Shown here: in pieces, positions 10,697 through 21,330 of the stretch | How positions within the stretch are numbered: the stretch's first letter is position 1 | How the letters are laid out: each line of letters begins with the position of its first letter | Origin: Euborellia annulipes | Lineage: Eukaryota; Arthropoda; Insecta; Dermaptera; Anisolabididae | Reading direction: 5' to 3' | Assembly: GCA_023213315.1 (NCBI GenBank) | Contig: JAKCPI010028301.1 | Coordinates: forward strand, 1 to 64,000 | Length of the DNA stretch: 64,000 bases | The notes under the pieces: generated by a model | What the model saw: only the letters and a program-made list of their open reading frames with translations | The model's database searches: none | Told to the model about the DNA's origin: nothing | Made by a program: the position numbers and the translations under genes

Positions 10697-11312
10697 ATAA
10701 AAAAAAAGATTTTAAAAAAATGCTTTTATTTAAATTGAACTAATGCCTGAACCCACAATAGATAATATATATTACAACGGTTATCGTCTAAAGTCTTAAA
10801 TGGCCTGAGTTGCCGAAAAGACAGTGAGAATGTGTGTGTGAGTGTGAGTGTGAATGAGAAAAAAGTGTGAATGTTTTTTAATCAAAAAAAAAAAAAATTG
10901 AACTAAAAAGAGAGAAATAAGAAAGAAATAATTTAATTGTTCTTGTTAAAATTTTTTAATATTTATGACTTAAAATAAAAGCGTGGGGCGCTTCGAAGTG
11001 ATTCCGAGGCTCGCGCCCCACGCTTTTATTTTAAGTCATAAATATTAAAAAATTTTAACAAGAACAATTAAATTATTTCTTTCTTATTTCTCTCTTTTTA
11101 GTTCAATTTTTTTTTTTTTTTGATTAAAAAAACATTCACACTTTTTTCTCATTCACACTCACACTCACACACACACCCCCACTGTCTTTTCGGCAACTCA
11201 GGCCATTTAAGACTTTAGACGATAACCGTTGTAATATATATTATCTATTGTGGGTTCAGGCATTAGTTCAATTTAAATAAAAGCATTTTTTTTAAAATCT
11301 TTTTTTTATTTT
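10697..11312. repeat. Long near-perfect palindrome of P1
   Basis: Arms of about 295 bp around a 21 nt loop (10992-11012). Inner arm ends are GCGTGGGGCGC and GCGCCCCACGC. Each arm contains the same 3' piece of the SINE (GCCTGAACCCACAATAG ... GTGTGAATGTTTTT), flanked by AATTGAACTA words. Confidence 0.93.
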
Positions 11313-11482
11313 ATTTTTATTTTAAGCTTTTTAGTCTTTTAGTCTTATCAAAAATCATCAATATGATAAAGTACCACATTAGTTTGGCCTGTATTGATTT
11401 GGTTCAATTGAAAAATTATTCATTATGATAAAAAAATGACTCGTAAATATCAAAATTCAAAACTATAGTTAACTAGTCGCAA

Positions 11483-12030
11483 AGCCCGCCTTCGGCGGGC
11501 TTTCCGCCTAGCCAGGGGGCTGCGCCCCTGGACCCCTTGCTCGCTTTCGGCGAGCAAGTTTATTCCCAATTTGGGATATTTCTTGTTGCAATGCAAGTGT
11601 TAAGATGTTAAGGAAGGATCTTATATTCAAGCGAGGCGAGGGTACCGATTGGGATCAGCACAAAAGGGTCTGTTTATGACTGTTTAAAGGGTCAGTCACC
11701 TGCGTCCTCTCTTCGTTTTTCAACTGCTGCGTAGCCCCCACCCCCAGCCCATAGTCAGGTAGGAAGCTGGTTCTCAGAGCATAAAGGACGCTCTCTAATT
11801 TCCTAGCCAACTTGTTGATTTTGTGTTCCCATATTTAAGAAATTTGATTATAATTAATTTTCCAAAACATTTAAGAGATTCAAATTATTACTACGTTACT
11901 CCCAGAGCCATGTATTATAGGTGTACTTAATTTCAAATGGATTCATTGAAAATTGTGGATTTCTATAGAACATATACATACATACATACATTTTTCCCAT
12001 TTCATTTTTATATATATAGATAGGGCCTTA
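11483..12030. other. Non-repetitive interior of P1
   Basis: No gene. Two GC-rich hairpins: GCCCGCC TTCG GGCGGGC near 11486-11503, and TTGCTCGC TTTC GGCGAGCAA near 11537-11558. Otherwise AT-rich, with a short CATA repeat near 11972. Confidence 0.6.
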
Positions 12031-12760
12031 TTTGCGTGAGGCTTCAAATAAAGTACCACATTAGTTTGGTCTATTTTGATCAAAACCACCATATAGTGAC
12101 GTCATCAAAAATGACTCTTAAGTATTACATTTCACACCTCTAGCCCATCGGGAAGTCTTTTGAAATTACATTAATTCGCGAAGGGTTTCAAATAAAGTAC
12201 CACATTAGTTTGGTCTATTTTGATCAAAACCACCATATAGTGGCGTCATCAAAAATGACTCTTAAGTATTACATTTCACACCTCTAGCCCATCGGGAAGT
12301 CTTTTGAAATTACATTAATTCGCGAAGGGTTTCAAATAAAGTACCACATTAGTTTGGTCTATTTTGATCAAAACCACCATATAGTGGCGTCATCAAAAAT
12401 GACTCTTAAGTATTACATTTCACACCTCTAGCCCATCGGGAAGTCTTTTGAAATTACATTAATTCGCGAAGGGTTTCAAATAAAGTACCACATTAGTTTG
12501 GTCTATTTTGATCAAAACCACCATATAGTGGCGTCATCAAAAATGAGTCTTAAGTATTACATTTCACACCTCTAGCCCATTTGAAAGTCTTTTGAAATTA
12601 CATTAATTCACGACGGGTTTCAAATAAAGTACCACATTAGTTTGGTCCATTTTGGTAAAACCAAACTCACAATTTGCGTCATCAAAAATGACTCTTAAAT
12701 ATCAAATTTCACACCTCTAGCTCATCGAGAAGTGTCCTTAACAAAGCCATAAAGTTGGTG
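12028..12760 (+). repeat. 144 bp tandem array of P1
   Basis: About five units with an exact 144 bp period (GGGTTTCAAATAAAG starts at 12183, 12327, 12471, 12615). Most units contain TTTTGATCAAAACCACC and ATATAGTGGCGTCATC. The last unit is a different subtype (CAACTCACAATTTGCG-like) and leads to the terminal GAGTAAGTTAAATAAAAGC. Confidence 0.95.
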
Positions 12761-12797
12761 ACCTTGAAAGAGTAAGTTAAATAAAAGCATTTAAAAA

Positions 12798-13371
12798 AAA
12801 GGCGTAAAACAAGGAGATCCGCTTTCGCCAATGCTTTTTAACTGCGCACTGGAAGAAATGTTCCGAAAGTTACAATGGGAAGAAGAGGGATTAAAAATAA
12901 ACGGAACATATATAAATAATTTAAGATTCGCAGATGACGTAGTTCTGATAGCAAACTCAAAAATACAACTAGAGAAAATGATAAAAGATCTAAATCTGGA
13001 AAGCAAAAAAATAGTACTAAAAATAAATACAAAAAAATCTTTAATTATATGCAACGGAGACCAAAAAGAAATAAAATTTGAAAAAAATGAACCCCCCATC
13101 CCATGCAAATGTGAAACAGTATATCTAGGGCAATTAATAAATCTAGAAAACAAAACAGCTCAAGAGATTAAAAGAAGAATTGCTTTAGCCTGGAAAAAAT
13201 TTTGGTCCCTAAAATATATATTAAAAAATAAAGAGATAGACCAAACATAAAAAATAAAAGTACTAAAAAAATGTGTCATTCCAGTATTAACCTAAGGAGC
13301 GCAAACCTGGTCTCTTTCAAAAAAAAAAATATGCATGACCTTGAAACCACTCAAAGATCAATGGTCAGAAG
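12798..13371 (+). pseudogene. RTE-like LINE piece 3: RT motifs B and C
   Basis: Reads GVKQGDPLSPMLF (motif B), then LRFADDVVLIA with the FADD catalytic pair (motif C), then a connection region ending in an in-frame stop at about 13248. The following bases still resemble LINE (KVLKKCVIPVLT, a stop where a tyrosine is expected). Interrupted at 13372 by a hAT. Confidence 0.85.
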
Positions 13372-13829
13372 CATAGGCGTAGCCAGAAATTTTGGATGGG
13401 GGGGTTTAGGATTATTTCTCCCCCCCCACCCCGACTAATAGGGCGGTATAAGGCGTCTAATGAAATATATGACTAGCCACTTACCCCACCTTCGCTTCGC
13501 CCCCCCCCCCGGACCCCCCTCGAGGTGGCTCGGGCCCGCCCTTTCTTAATTAAGTGCCGCAATTTTTCAATCAACTCGTATCAGGCAATAAATAATGCAA
13601 ATCTCTTAATTTAATGTATATATGTTTCTCTTGACCAGACTCCTATCTCACAAGGGGAGGGCACGACCTTGGCATTTCATTTTGGGATGAAACTTGGGGT
13701 GATGATTGTATACCGTTAGGGGGTTCACCCCTTGAAATAGTAACGCGCAACGCTCAATAGATACGGAGAAAATGACGTTTAAAAAATTCAAAGTTCGCTT
13801 ATATACTAGTTAGGCTTTTTATATGACAA

Positions 13830-13900
13830 TGGCGACAATAGTCTAGTAGGTAGCGTGTCTACCTACCAAATGGGCTCTTGGGGTTCGAATCTCGCCTCGA
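13830..13900 (+). repeat. tRNA-like segment, left foldback arm
   Basis: GGCGACAATAGTCTAGTAGG resembles an A-box region and GGGGTTCGAATCTC a B-box. The 5' GGCGA could pair with TCGCC. It has a T-rich trailer. More likely a SINE head than a working tRNA. Confidence 0.55.
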
Positions 13901-14465
13901 CTTATTTTTTTTTTTTATTAAATTATTTATTTTATTGTTTTTATAATTAAATAAATTGATTATTTAATATTAAAGATTATTTATTAATAAATAACTATAG
14001 TGTTATTTTGCTAACAAAAAAAAGACTAAATTTTAAATCATAATTATATTCAATAGCAATATTTTAAATAACTACCAAATAAATACACTATTATTTAATA
14101 AACTATTCTTCAAAATACTATAATTTAGGCTATTAATAAGTAAAAAGTTTCAATCTTATTATATAGAGATTTTACATTATAAGCATTTATTCATTATACT
14201 TTTTTATTACAAACGTGAGACTGAATGATAATCATCATAAAAACATTTGAAACAAAAATTTTTTCGGCATCTAGCACAATTAATTAAAGCGGAATAATTT
14301 TTACAAGAAGAATGAATTATTTTTTAAAAGATCAGTTGAAAAACAGACAAACATCATTTACGTTCACAAAAATTTCTCTATTAATATATAATCTATAATA
14401 TTAAATAATCAATTTATTTAATTATAAAAACAATAAAATAAATAATTTAATAAAAAAAAAAAATA

Positions 14466-14540
14466 AGTGGAGGCGAGATTCGAACCCCAAGCGCCCATTT
14501 GGTAGGTAGACACGCTACCTACTAGACTATTGTCGCCATT
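14466..14540 (-). repeat. tRNA-like segment, right foldback arm
   Basis: Mirror copy of the segment at 13830-13900 on the minus strand, with at least one base difference (GGGCGCTTGG versus GGGCTCTTGG). Confidence 0.55.
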
Positions 14541-15077
14541 GTCATATAAAAAGCCTAACTAGTATATAAGCGAACTTTGAATTTTTTAAACGTCATTTTC
14601 TCCGTATCTATTGAGCGTTGCGCGTTACTATTTCAAGGGGTGAACCCCCTAACGGTATACAATCATCACCCCAAGTTTCATCCCAAAATGAAATGCCAAG
14701 GTCGTGCCCTCCCCTTGTCAGACCTCTTTAAGAAAAAAAATAAAAAATTTATTTATATAATAATTTTTATTATTTTTCATTTGCGAGATTTAATCAATTT
14801 TAAGCGGCTTTAATTTTTTATAAAGCATAACAAAAATCAATTCTTTTCAATGGAAAAATTCTGAATTTTCTCGAATTTTTTGCGTTTTATTTAATTTTTT
14901 TTTTTTTAAGCTAGAGAAAATTATTATATTTTACTTTCTCTTACCCTATATGAAAAATATAGAGAGAAAAAGTATTTTGTATTATAGAGCTTAAATATCT
15001 AGTCATGGCTTGGCTCCAATGGGGGGGGTTTGAACCCCCAAAACCCCCCCCCCCGTGGCTACGCCTATGGTCAGAAG

Positions 15078-15238
15078 TATATTATTTAAAAAGGAAAGAC
15101 AAAGTAAAAATAAAGAAATTTATAAAAAATTCAAAATAGAAAATATAAATACTTTTATTAAAAGAATAAAATGGAGATAGGCAGGGCACATTTCAAGAAT
15201 GGAAAATCATAGGTGGTCGAAAATAACAACAGAAGTTA
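15078..15238 (+). pseudogene. RTE-like LINE piece 4: C-terminal end
   Basis: After the hAT duplication the frame resumes with KRKDKVK and an AGHISRMENHRWS motif preceded by a stop where a tryptophan is expected. RWAGH-type motifs end RTE-like ORFs. The element ends or is truncated near 15238. Confidence 0.75.
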
Positions 15239-15735
15239 TCAGGCCCGTTAAGGCAGGTCTTAGGGTTATTCGATCACGCTCATCCTTTCCCTATCTCACT
15301 TTTACATAATTTGGCAACTTTCTAGAGGTTCCCGCCAAAGATATTCGGACATCAATTTCTTGCGACCACTCTAATGTATACGTTACAAACTGTGATGATG
15401 TTGGGGATATTTGGAAAGGAAATCTTTACTGCAATTGTCCGGATATTGGTTCTGGGTTTGGATTGTCTCTTCTATATATTTTGAAGGATTTGAAGGAAAA
15501 GTCAACTTCCGGTTTAAGGCACGTTTCCTGAAGACACAAGCGAATTGGATTATGTTGAGAATTTAATAGAGTAAGGTCATTGAGGTGCAATCTGATTCAA
15601 TTACAATTCCACTGTATTATCATTATGGAGTAAGTAAAGGCAGGGTTACTCAAATAGACTAGGGTTTGTGTAATATACAAGATAGGAATGTTTTATTCAA
15701 GATTCTTTGTAACATTGTGTAGAAAAGAGTATTTA
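15239..15735. other. Unassigned sequence with a 68-codon open stretch
   Basis: On the + strand, 15331-15537 is open without an ATG and rich in cysteine (SISCDHS, VTNCDDVG, LYCNCPDIG). No family recognised; it could be an exon or element remnant. The rest holds nothing identifiable. Confidence 0.4.
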
Positions 15736-16809
15736 ACATTTATTTATTTTTTTATTTTGTACAATTTATTTTTCTCTTTACCTCTATCAACAGCTATAGT
15801 GGTCTTGAGAGCAGAATCATCACCATAACTTCTCGCTGCAAAATAAATATCACTTTCCTGGCTGAAATCCTCATTTACTGTTGTCCTTGAACTCTGAGTG
15901 GAATTTACTGGACTTAATATTGAATTCAGACTTATGTTAGACACTTCACCCTCAGGATTTATATCTGCATCAACATTGCTTGGCAAGGGAGATACTTCAG
16001 TTGAATTATCTGTATGAGAGCCTTGTTGAGACAATTGTTTTACTTGATTTGTTAAATAAGCCACCTGTTCAGTTATTTCATCTGTATGACTGGCAATTAT
16101 TTTCTACTCTTTTGGGAAGTAGATCAATGCCATAATATGACGTGACAGGTTGCTATTGTAGTATATGTGGATTCTTTTGAAAATATTTTTTCTTGGCTTC
16201 ATCATAGGGTAATTTTTCTGTAGCAACTATACCGAGAATGTTTTTCTCCCTTAAATAAGCCGGGCATTTGTTATCATTAGTGAAATGGCTGCCTTCATCA
16301 CAATTACCTCAAACTGAACTATTTGGGCAGGAAATTAACTCATGATCATTTCCTCTACATTTGGGACAGAGATTTACCTCTTCAGTACATATTTTCTCCC
16401 CATATCCTATGAGGTGACAGCGTCTACATCTCAATGGAGATGGAATATATGGCCTTACATCTAGTGCAATATAACAGGCTTTAATTTTCGAAGGAGTAGT
16501 AGGTGAACCAAAAGTTAAGATATGTAGCGGGATGTCAGTCAGAGTTCCATTTACTAACTTGGTGATTCTAACTATGTCAGTAACATTTTGGTCGACAAGC
16601 TCTTGCTTCAACTCATCTAAAGAAAAGTACATAAGGTCAGGGCAAAAAATTGTCCTTTTTTACGAGTTTAATCTTTCATGAGGAGCAACAGTAGCAGAAA
16701 TTTCATCTGTGAATTTAATTATTTTTAATAAAGTGCTAGACTGAATATCATTGTGAGTTACAACCAATATAGATCCATCCCTTAGTTTTTTTTTTAACAT
16801 TTTAAACTT
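15736..16809 (-). pseudogene. LINE ORF1 (gag) relic with zinc knuckles
   Basis: Minus-strand remnants spread over several frames. Motifs in order: a LKIIKFTDEISATVAPHERL segment ending in a stop; FSLDELKQELVDQNVTDIVR; PLHILTF; then CRRCHLIGYGEKICTEEVNLC-type CCHC knuckles and CPKCRGNDHELISC. This is the ORF1 layout of I/Jockey-type LINEs. A 106-codon serine-rich frame (15744-16064) follows. Multiple stops show it is dead. Its start is cut by the family C copy at 16810. Confidence 0.8.
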
Positions 16810-17296
16810 CGCACAGTGGGCTGAAATAGGAAAAAAGCGGCCAAAATTCGAAAAAATGAACTTCAAAATATAAAAATAACGTTTTGTACGCCAATGATAG
16901 ACTATATGTGAACCTCAGGACAATAATTCATTTTTTTTTACCCAACCCAAACCCGAGTTATAGAGCGCCAAAGTGGGCAAGAAAACTGGGTAACTTTTCT
17001 TTGCGTTTTAAGTCGATATTCAGAAATTTTTTTCATGTATTAATATTGATCCAATTTTAATGAATTTTTTTTAATCATAGATAAATTAATCTTCTTTCTG
17101 AAAATATTTTTGTTTTTCTTGTATTTCATTTATTTATTTTTAAATAAATTTTTTTTTGTAAGTAAAAAAAAAGCAATATAAATTTTTTTCAATTTCAAAA
17201 AAGTACATGGGCATCCTCTTGCCTTCTCACGAAATCAATAGTTTCTGAAACTAGAATACATGTAGAACATGATTGCATTGGAACTTTCTGCCCGCC
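16810..17296 (+). mobile_element. Family C element, copy 3 (left end only)
   Basis: Starts CGCACAGTGGGCTGAAAT and matches the first about 490 bp of copy 1, then stops at CTGCCCG. It lies 140 bp upstream of the SNX27 exon. Copy 2, in reverse orientation, lies downstream of that exon. Confidence 0.88.
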
Positions 17297-17436
17297 TTTT
17301 AAAAATTGCTCTTTATTATGCTTCACCCTGTATATTAGTATATTATTTCTCTTATATTTTATTAAATAATTTATGAAAATAATATTAATGATGATTAATT
17401 TTTCTCATGCCATTTTTTTTTTTTGCATTTTTTTAG

Positions 17437-17570
17437 GTGTTTAATATTTATATGGCAGGCAGACATTTATGTTCAAGAAGATATCGGGAATTTTCTAACC
17501 TACATGTAAATCTCAAGAAAGAATTTCAAGGTTTTAATTTCCCAAAACTACCTGGAAAATGGCCTTTCAC
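17437..17570 (+). CDS. SNX27: SNX27 exon, PX domain first half
   Basis: Internal exon of sorting nexin 27, an endosomal retromer-associated cargo adaptor. The 134 nt exon reads [19 protein letters not shown] near its start and PKLPGKWPF at its end. RRYREF is the phosphoinositide-contacting motif of PX domains, and this order and spacing fit the SNX27 PX domain from memory of the family. It follows a long pyrimidine tract ending in AG (17435-17436) and is followed by a GTACGT donor at 17571. It ends two bases into a codon (AC), which the A opening the exon at 41478 completes as threonine. The open frame runs past the donor into intron, so the longer ORF to 17652 is not the exon. Identification rests on recognised sequence, not on an alignment. 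The upstream PDZ exon is not seen in the window. Confidence 0.9.
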
Positions 17571-17635
17571 GTACGTAAACTTTCAATTTCTTTATTACAA
17601 CATGAATTATATCAATTTTCTGTTGAATAGGAAAG

Positions 17636-19262
17636 AGGATGCAGCCAATTAATTGAGCCTCTATTTTTAGTAATAAACACTCTTTATTGGAAAGTTTCGG
17701 CTGGGATTAAACCTGCCATCTTCAGCCTTCAAAGAGCATATTTAAATTTTTTATACAAAAATGAAGTTGTCATATGTTTTAATACAAGTTATTTGCATTT
17801 TTTGTCTTTATAATCAATAAGCCTGAACTTGGTAGTATAACTTGTTGGTATCTAAATATAATTACATTTGTTGGACAAAAAATGCAAATAACTTGTATTA
17901 AAACATATGACAACTTTAGTAAAATGATTAGATATTTGGTTTAATTGTGGTTTATTTGTAAAAAATTACAACCTTTAGGCCACTCATTCTATGGCCTTCT
18001 TCAGGTACAATTCAGCTAAGATTATAAAGATTTTTACATCTGTGACAATCTCAATTGAATTACGTTTTCAATTGAGATTGTCACAGATGTAACAACCTTT
18101 ATTATCTTAGAATGATGAAGGAAGAGAAGATGTCAGCCAAAAAGGAGCCTCTATCGAATAAAAATCTCCACTTAGAAGACGTTTCGGGTTTAATTAAATA
18201 AATCCATCATCAGTTCCTAAGAGCTGAAATGAGCATAAATAATAATTGTAATACAACAACATAAAATATTTCTTAAATTACAAAAAACATCAGATCTTAC
18301 ATTATCTTACAAGGAGTCCCCAAGGGTGGTGGGTCACCGATTTTTTTCAAACTCATAGGATTTGAAGATTAGTATCTGGACATCAATTTCCTAAAGCAGT
18401 ACGATGCACTACTCAAGAACACTCAAGAAAATCGACTTTGAAGACGATCAAGATTTTCGAGTTGTATAAGTTTGGATAATTTTATTTATATGTAAAAAAC
18501 GATTCGTCTTATCTAACAATAAGATGTTTTTAATTTTTATACCAAATTTCAATTTATTATAAATATTCGTATTTTCAGTGTGTAAAGAGTGGTAATTAAA
18601 AATAAAAGATGTTAATTTATATTGAAAAAAATTTGTTAATTTAATTTCAATTTTATAAATGTTAATATGAGAGATACTGTGTATATGGATAGAGGATTGA
18701 AATTAAAAAAAAAAAATGTCCCCAACAAGCATCGAACTTGCGACTCCTTGTTTACTAGACTGTTGCGCTTACTCTCTCGGCTACCAGACACTGTTGACAT
18801 AAATAAAATTATCCAAAATAAAATTATCCAAACTTATACAACTCGAAAATCTTGATCGTCTTCAAAGTCGATTTTCTTGAGTGTTCTTGAGTAGTGCATC
18901 TTACTGCTTTAGGTAATTGATGTCCAGATACTAATCTTCAAACCCTATGAGTTTGAAAAAAATCGGTGACCCACCACCCTTGGGGACTCCTTGTTAGTTG
19001 AATTGTACCTGAAGAAGGCCACAGAATGAGTGGCCTAAAGGTTGTAATTTTTACAAATAAACCACAGTTGAACCGAAAATCTAATTCTTTTACTAATGAT
19101 AAAGTGAAAGCCTAAACTCCAAAACATATGACAACTTTATTTTTATATAAAAAATTTAAATATGCTCTTTGAAGGCTGAAGATGGCAATCCCAGCCGAAA
19201 CGTCCCAATTAAGAGTGTTTATTACTAAAAATAGAGGCTCAATTAATTGGCTGCATGCTCTA
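17636..19262. mobile_element. Nested set of inverted-repeat elements
   Basis: Outer arms: GATGCAGCCAATTAATTGAG at 17638 and CTCAATTAATTGGCTGCATG ending at 19258, about 150 bp each. Inside are further inverted pairs: 17775-17815 with 17884-17925; 17930-18025 with 18993-19100; and 18300-18485 with 18810-18990. Several arms carry a CTGANGA-hairpin-GAAAC word. It begins 66 bp after the SNX27 exon. Confidence 0.8.
18724..18800 (-). repeat. tRNA-like segment in the core of the nested inverted repeats
   Basis: On the minus strand GGTAGCCGAGAGAGTAAGCG resembles an A-box region and GCAAGTTCGATGC a B-box. It lies in the loop between the 18300 and 18810 arms. A similar B-box word is at 37596-37614. A SINE head or tRNA relic rather than a proven gene. 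Confidence 0.45.
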
Positions 19263-19302
19263 AAACAATTTTAGAAATATGAATTCCTGTCAGAAATATG
19301 TA

Positions 19303-19383
19303 AACAGGGCCGGATTGGCAGGTTGGGAGAATCGGGAGTTTCCCGAAAGGCCGCTGGCTTTTTTTGAGGCTGAGAGGCCGCGC
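19303..19383 (+). mobile_element. GCCGGATTGG-type element, left part
   Basis: CAGGGCCGGATTGGCAGG at 19305 followed by a GAGGCCG-rich stretch. It is split by the family C copy 2 and continues at 21151. A relative starts at 43572 (GCCGGATTGGTCGG). Confidence 0.6.
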
Positions 19384-21150
19384 CGCACAGTGGGCTGAAA
19401 TCGAAAAAAAGCGGCCAAAATTATCTTTTTTTGGGCGGATTTTTACAAAATTAAAACTATACATACATAATCATATGTTCTTCTATACCCTTCAATATTT
19501 TCATATTTTACCGAAAGGGGTTGAAATTACTCCTTGACAAAGTTGAAAAAAATTATGATGTTTTAAATATAAAGAAAAACATATGTCAAAAAATCAAAAA
19601 AAATATGCGTTTTACAAAAATGACATTTATTTTTACAAAAAACATACATGGGGTGAACTACCCCTTACGGAAGGGAGCAAAAAAAAATTTTTTTTTTTGA
19701 TAATTACAAGCAATACGTCTTTATATACATTTTAATGGATGCTGATTCCAAAGATGTCATCTATTTAAAAAAAAAAAAACATGCATGGGGTGAACTACCC
19801 CTTACTCAAGGTGTTAAAAAAAATTTTGCTTTGATAATTACAAGCAATAATTTTGCCTTTATATACATTTTAAAAGTCACTCGTTATAAAAATGTCATTT
19901 ATTTTTACAAAATATATATATGGGGTAAACTACCCCTTACTCAAAGTGTCAAAAATTTTTTTTTTATATAAGCAATACGTCTTTATATTCATTTTAATGG
20001 ATTGCTGATTACAAAGATGACTATTTTCTCTTCCCTCAACATTGGGGGAGGGGGCTCGAGCCCCTTGGGCCCCTTGGAGTTGGCTTCTATGTCTCTGTCA
20101 TTATACTTAAATAAAAATTATTTGCTAAAAAATAAATTACTATATTCTAGCCACTAACTTCTGTTTTATGTTCCTGTTTACCACTGTCTCTCGCTGATTG
20201 ACCAGAGACAGAGGAAGTGGAGTCAGTGAGGGAAATTTAAAACTTTAAAATTTTGCGCCGAAGGCGAAGCAATTGCAAAATTTCCAAATAGTGAGCAAGA
20301 ATAAATTTGATGCATTTGCACATCGAAGGCACGTAAGGGGGTCCAGGGGGGCTTTACCACTTGTATACAAAAATAATATAGTTATTTCAATAATATTATT
20401 AAGAATATGAACAAGAAAAGATAAAATTTTCAAATATTGTATATTCCCTTTTAATAGATTATTTTTTCAAAAGATTACAAAATTTGAGGCCACACCGTAA
20501 AATTTTATGGTCATTCTAATAATAGCCTTTTTTGTCCATCAGCCCTTTGTCACGTTTCAATATTATCTGTAAAGCAGAGAGAAGTTCTTATGGTTTGACG
20601 GAAATCACTTGTTTTTCTGCCGATTTAATTATAAAAAAATTAATAAAAATTTTTCGGGCAAAATCGGGCAAAAAGTTTCGATGCATTTATGTTCTACATG
20701 TATTCTAGTTTCAGAATCTATTGATTTTGTTAGAAGGCAAGAGGATGCCCATATACTTTTTTGAAATTGAAAAAAATTTATATTGACTTTTTTTTACTTA
20801 CAAAAAAAATTTATTTAAAAATAAATAATTGAAATACAAGAAAAACAAAAATATATTCAGAAAGAAGATTAATTTATCTATGATTAAAAAAAAAATTCAT
20901 TACAATTGGATTAATATTAATACATGAAAAAAATTTTTGAATATCGACTTAAAACGCAAAGAAAAGTTAGTAAGTTTTCTTGCCCACTTTGGCGCTCTAT
21001 AACTCGGGTTTGGGTTGGGTAAAAAAAAATGAATTATTGTCCTCAGGTCCACATATAGTCTATTATTGGTGTGCAAAACGTTGTTTTTATATTTTGAAGT
21101 TCATTTTTTCGAATTATGGCCGCTTTTTTCCTATTTCAGCCCACTGTGCT
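19384..21150 (-). mobile_element. Family C TIR element, copy 2 (1.77 kb)
   Basis: Reverse-oriented relative of copy 1, with TIR CGCACAGTGGGCTGAAAT at 19384 and its complement ending near 21150. It shares the internal fourfold repeat (about 19610-20050) and a GGGGGAGGGGGCTCGAGCC tract. No long ORF. Both flanks belong to the GAGGCCGCGG repeat; a short CCGCG duplication is possible. Confidence 0.88.
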
Positions 21151-21330
21151 CCGCGGTCTTTTCGAGGCCGCTGATTTTTTGGGCCCTTGGGCTTTTCGAG
21201 GCTACGTGCTTTAATAAGCCATTGGTTTTAAGGGCCGCGAGTTTTAGAGGCCGTTGGCTTTTCGAGGCCTCGGATTTAAGAGGCCGCGGTCTTTTCGAGG
21301 CCACTGACTTTTTGGGGCCGCGGGCTTTAT
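21151..21330 (+). repeat. GAGGCCGCGG-type degenerate tandem repeat
   Basis: Repeated GAGGCCGCGG and GGCTTTT words, continuing the element at 19303. A similar run is at 43600-43765. Confidence 0.7.

Larger units (their letters stand above)
10697..12797 (+). mobile_element. Composite element P1 (palindrome plus 144 bp array)
   Basis: The interval between the two halves of an RT frame (FPV before, GVKQGDPLSP after). The outer ends carry AAATGCTTTTATTTAA (near 10715) and TTAAATAAAAGCATTT (ends near 12795). It consists of a 616 bp palindrome, a diverged repeat unit (11338-11480), about 550 bp of other sequence and a 144 bp tandem array. No protein-coding frame. Exact base boundaries are blurred by A/T runs. 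Related copies: P2 (23568-29147) and P3 (30378-36030, reversed). Confidence 0.8.
13651..14717. mobile_element. Foldback element with tRNA-like sequence in both arms
   Basis: Begins CAAGGGGAGGGCACGAC and ends in its reverse complement, with arms of about 325 bp and a loop at about 13980-14385. Flanks give a 3 bp TCA duplication. The related H1 copy at 47886-47916 reads GACTCTTATATCAGACC with no insertion, so both boundaries are supported. Each arm holds a tRNA-like segment (listed separately). Confidence 0.88.
13372..15069. mobile_element. hAT element, family H1 copy 1
   Basis: Ends CATAGGCGTAGCCA and TGGCTACGCCTATG, flanked by GTCAGAAG at 13364-13371 and 15070-15077. G/C homopolymers lie inside both ends. 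Closely related to the copy at 47596-50658, which has the same arms but different nested insertions. It carries the foldback element 13651-14717. No transposase frame seen. Confidence 0.92.

Noticed and set aside
1..17436. Upstream PDZ exon of SNX27
   Set aside because: Looked for PDZ-like GYGFNV and GDRIL words on the + strand; none was found.
17437..17652. SNX27 exon extending to the ORF end at 17652
   Set aside because: The frame past 17570 is AT-rich and unlike the PX domain; GTACGT at 17571 and the matching phase of the next exon place the donor there.
13830..18800. Functional tRNA genes
   Set aside because: Box A and B words are visible, but complete cloverleaf pairing is not convincing and the segments lie inside repeats.
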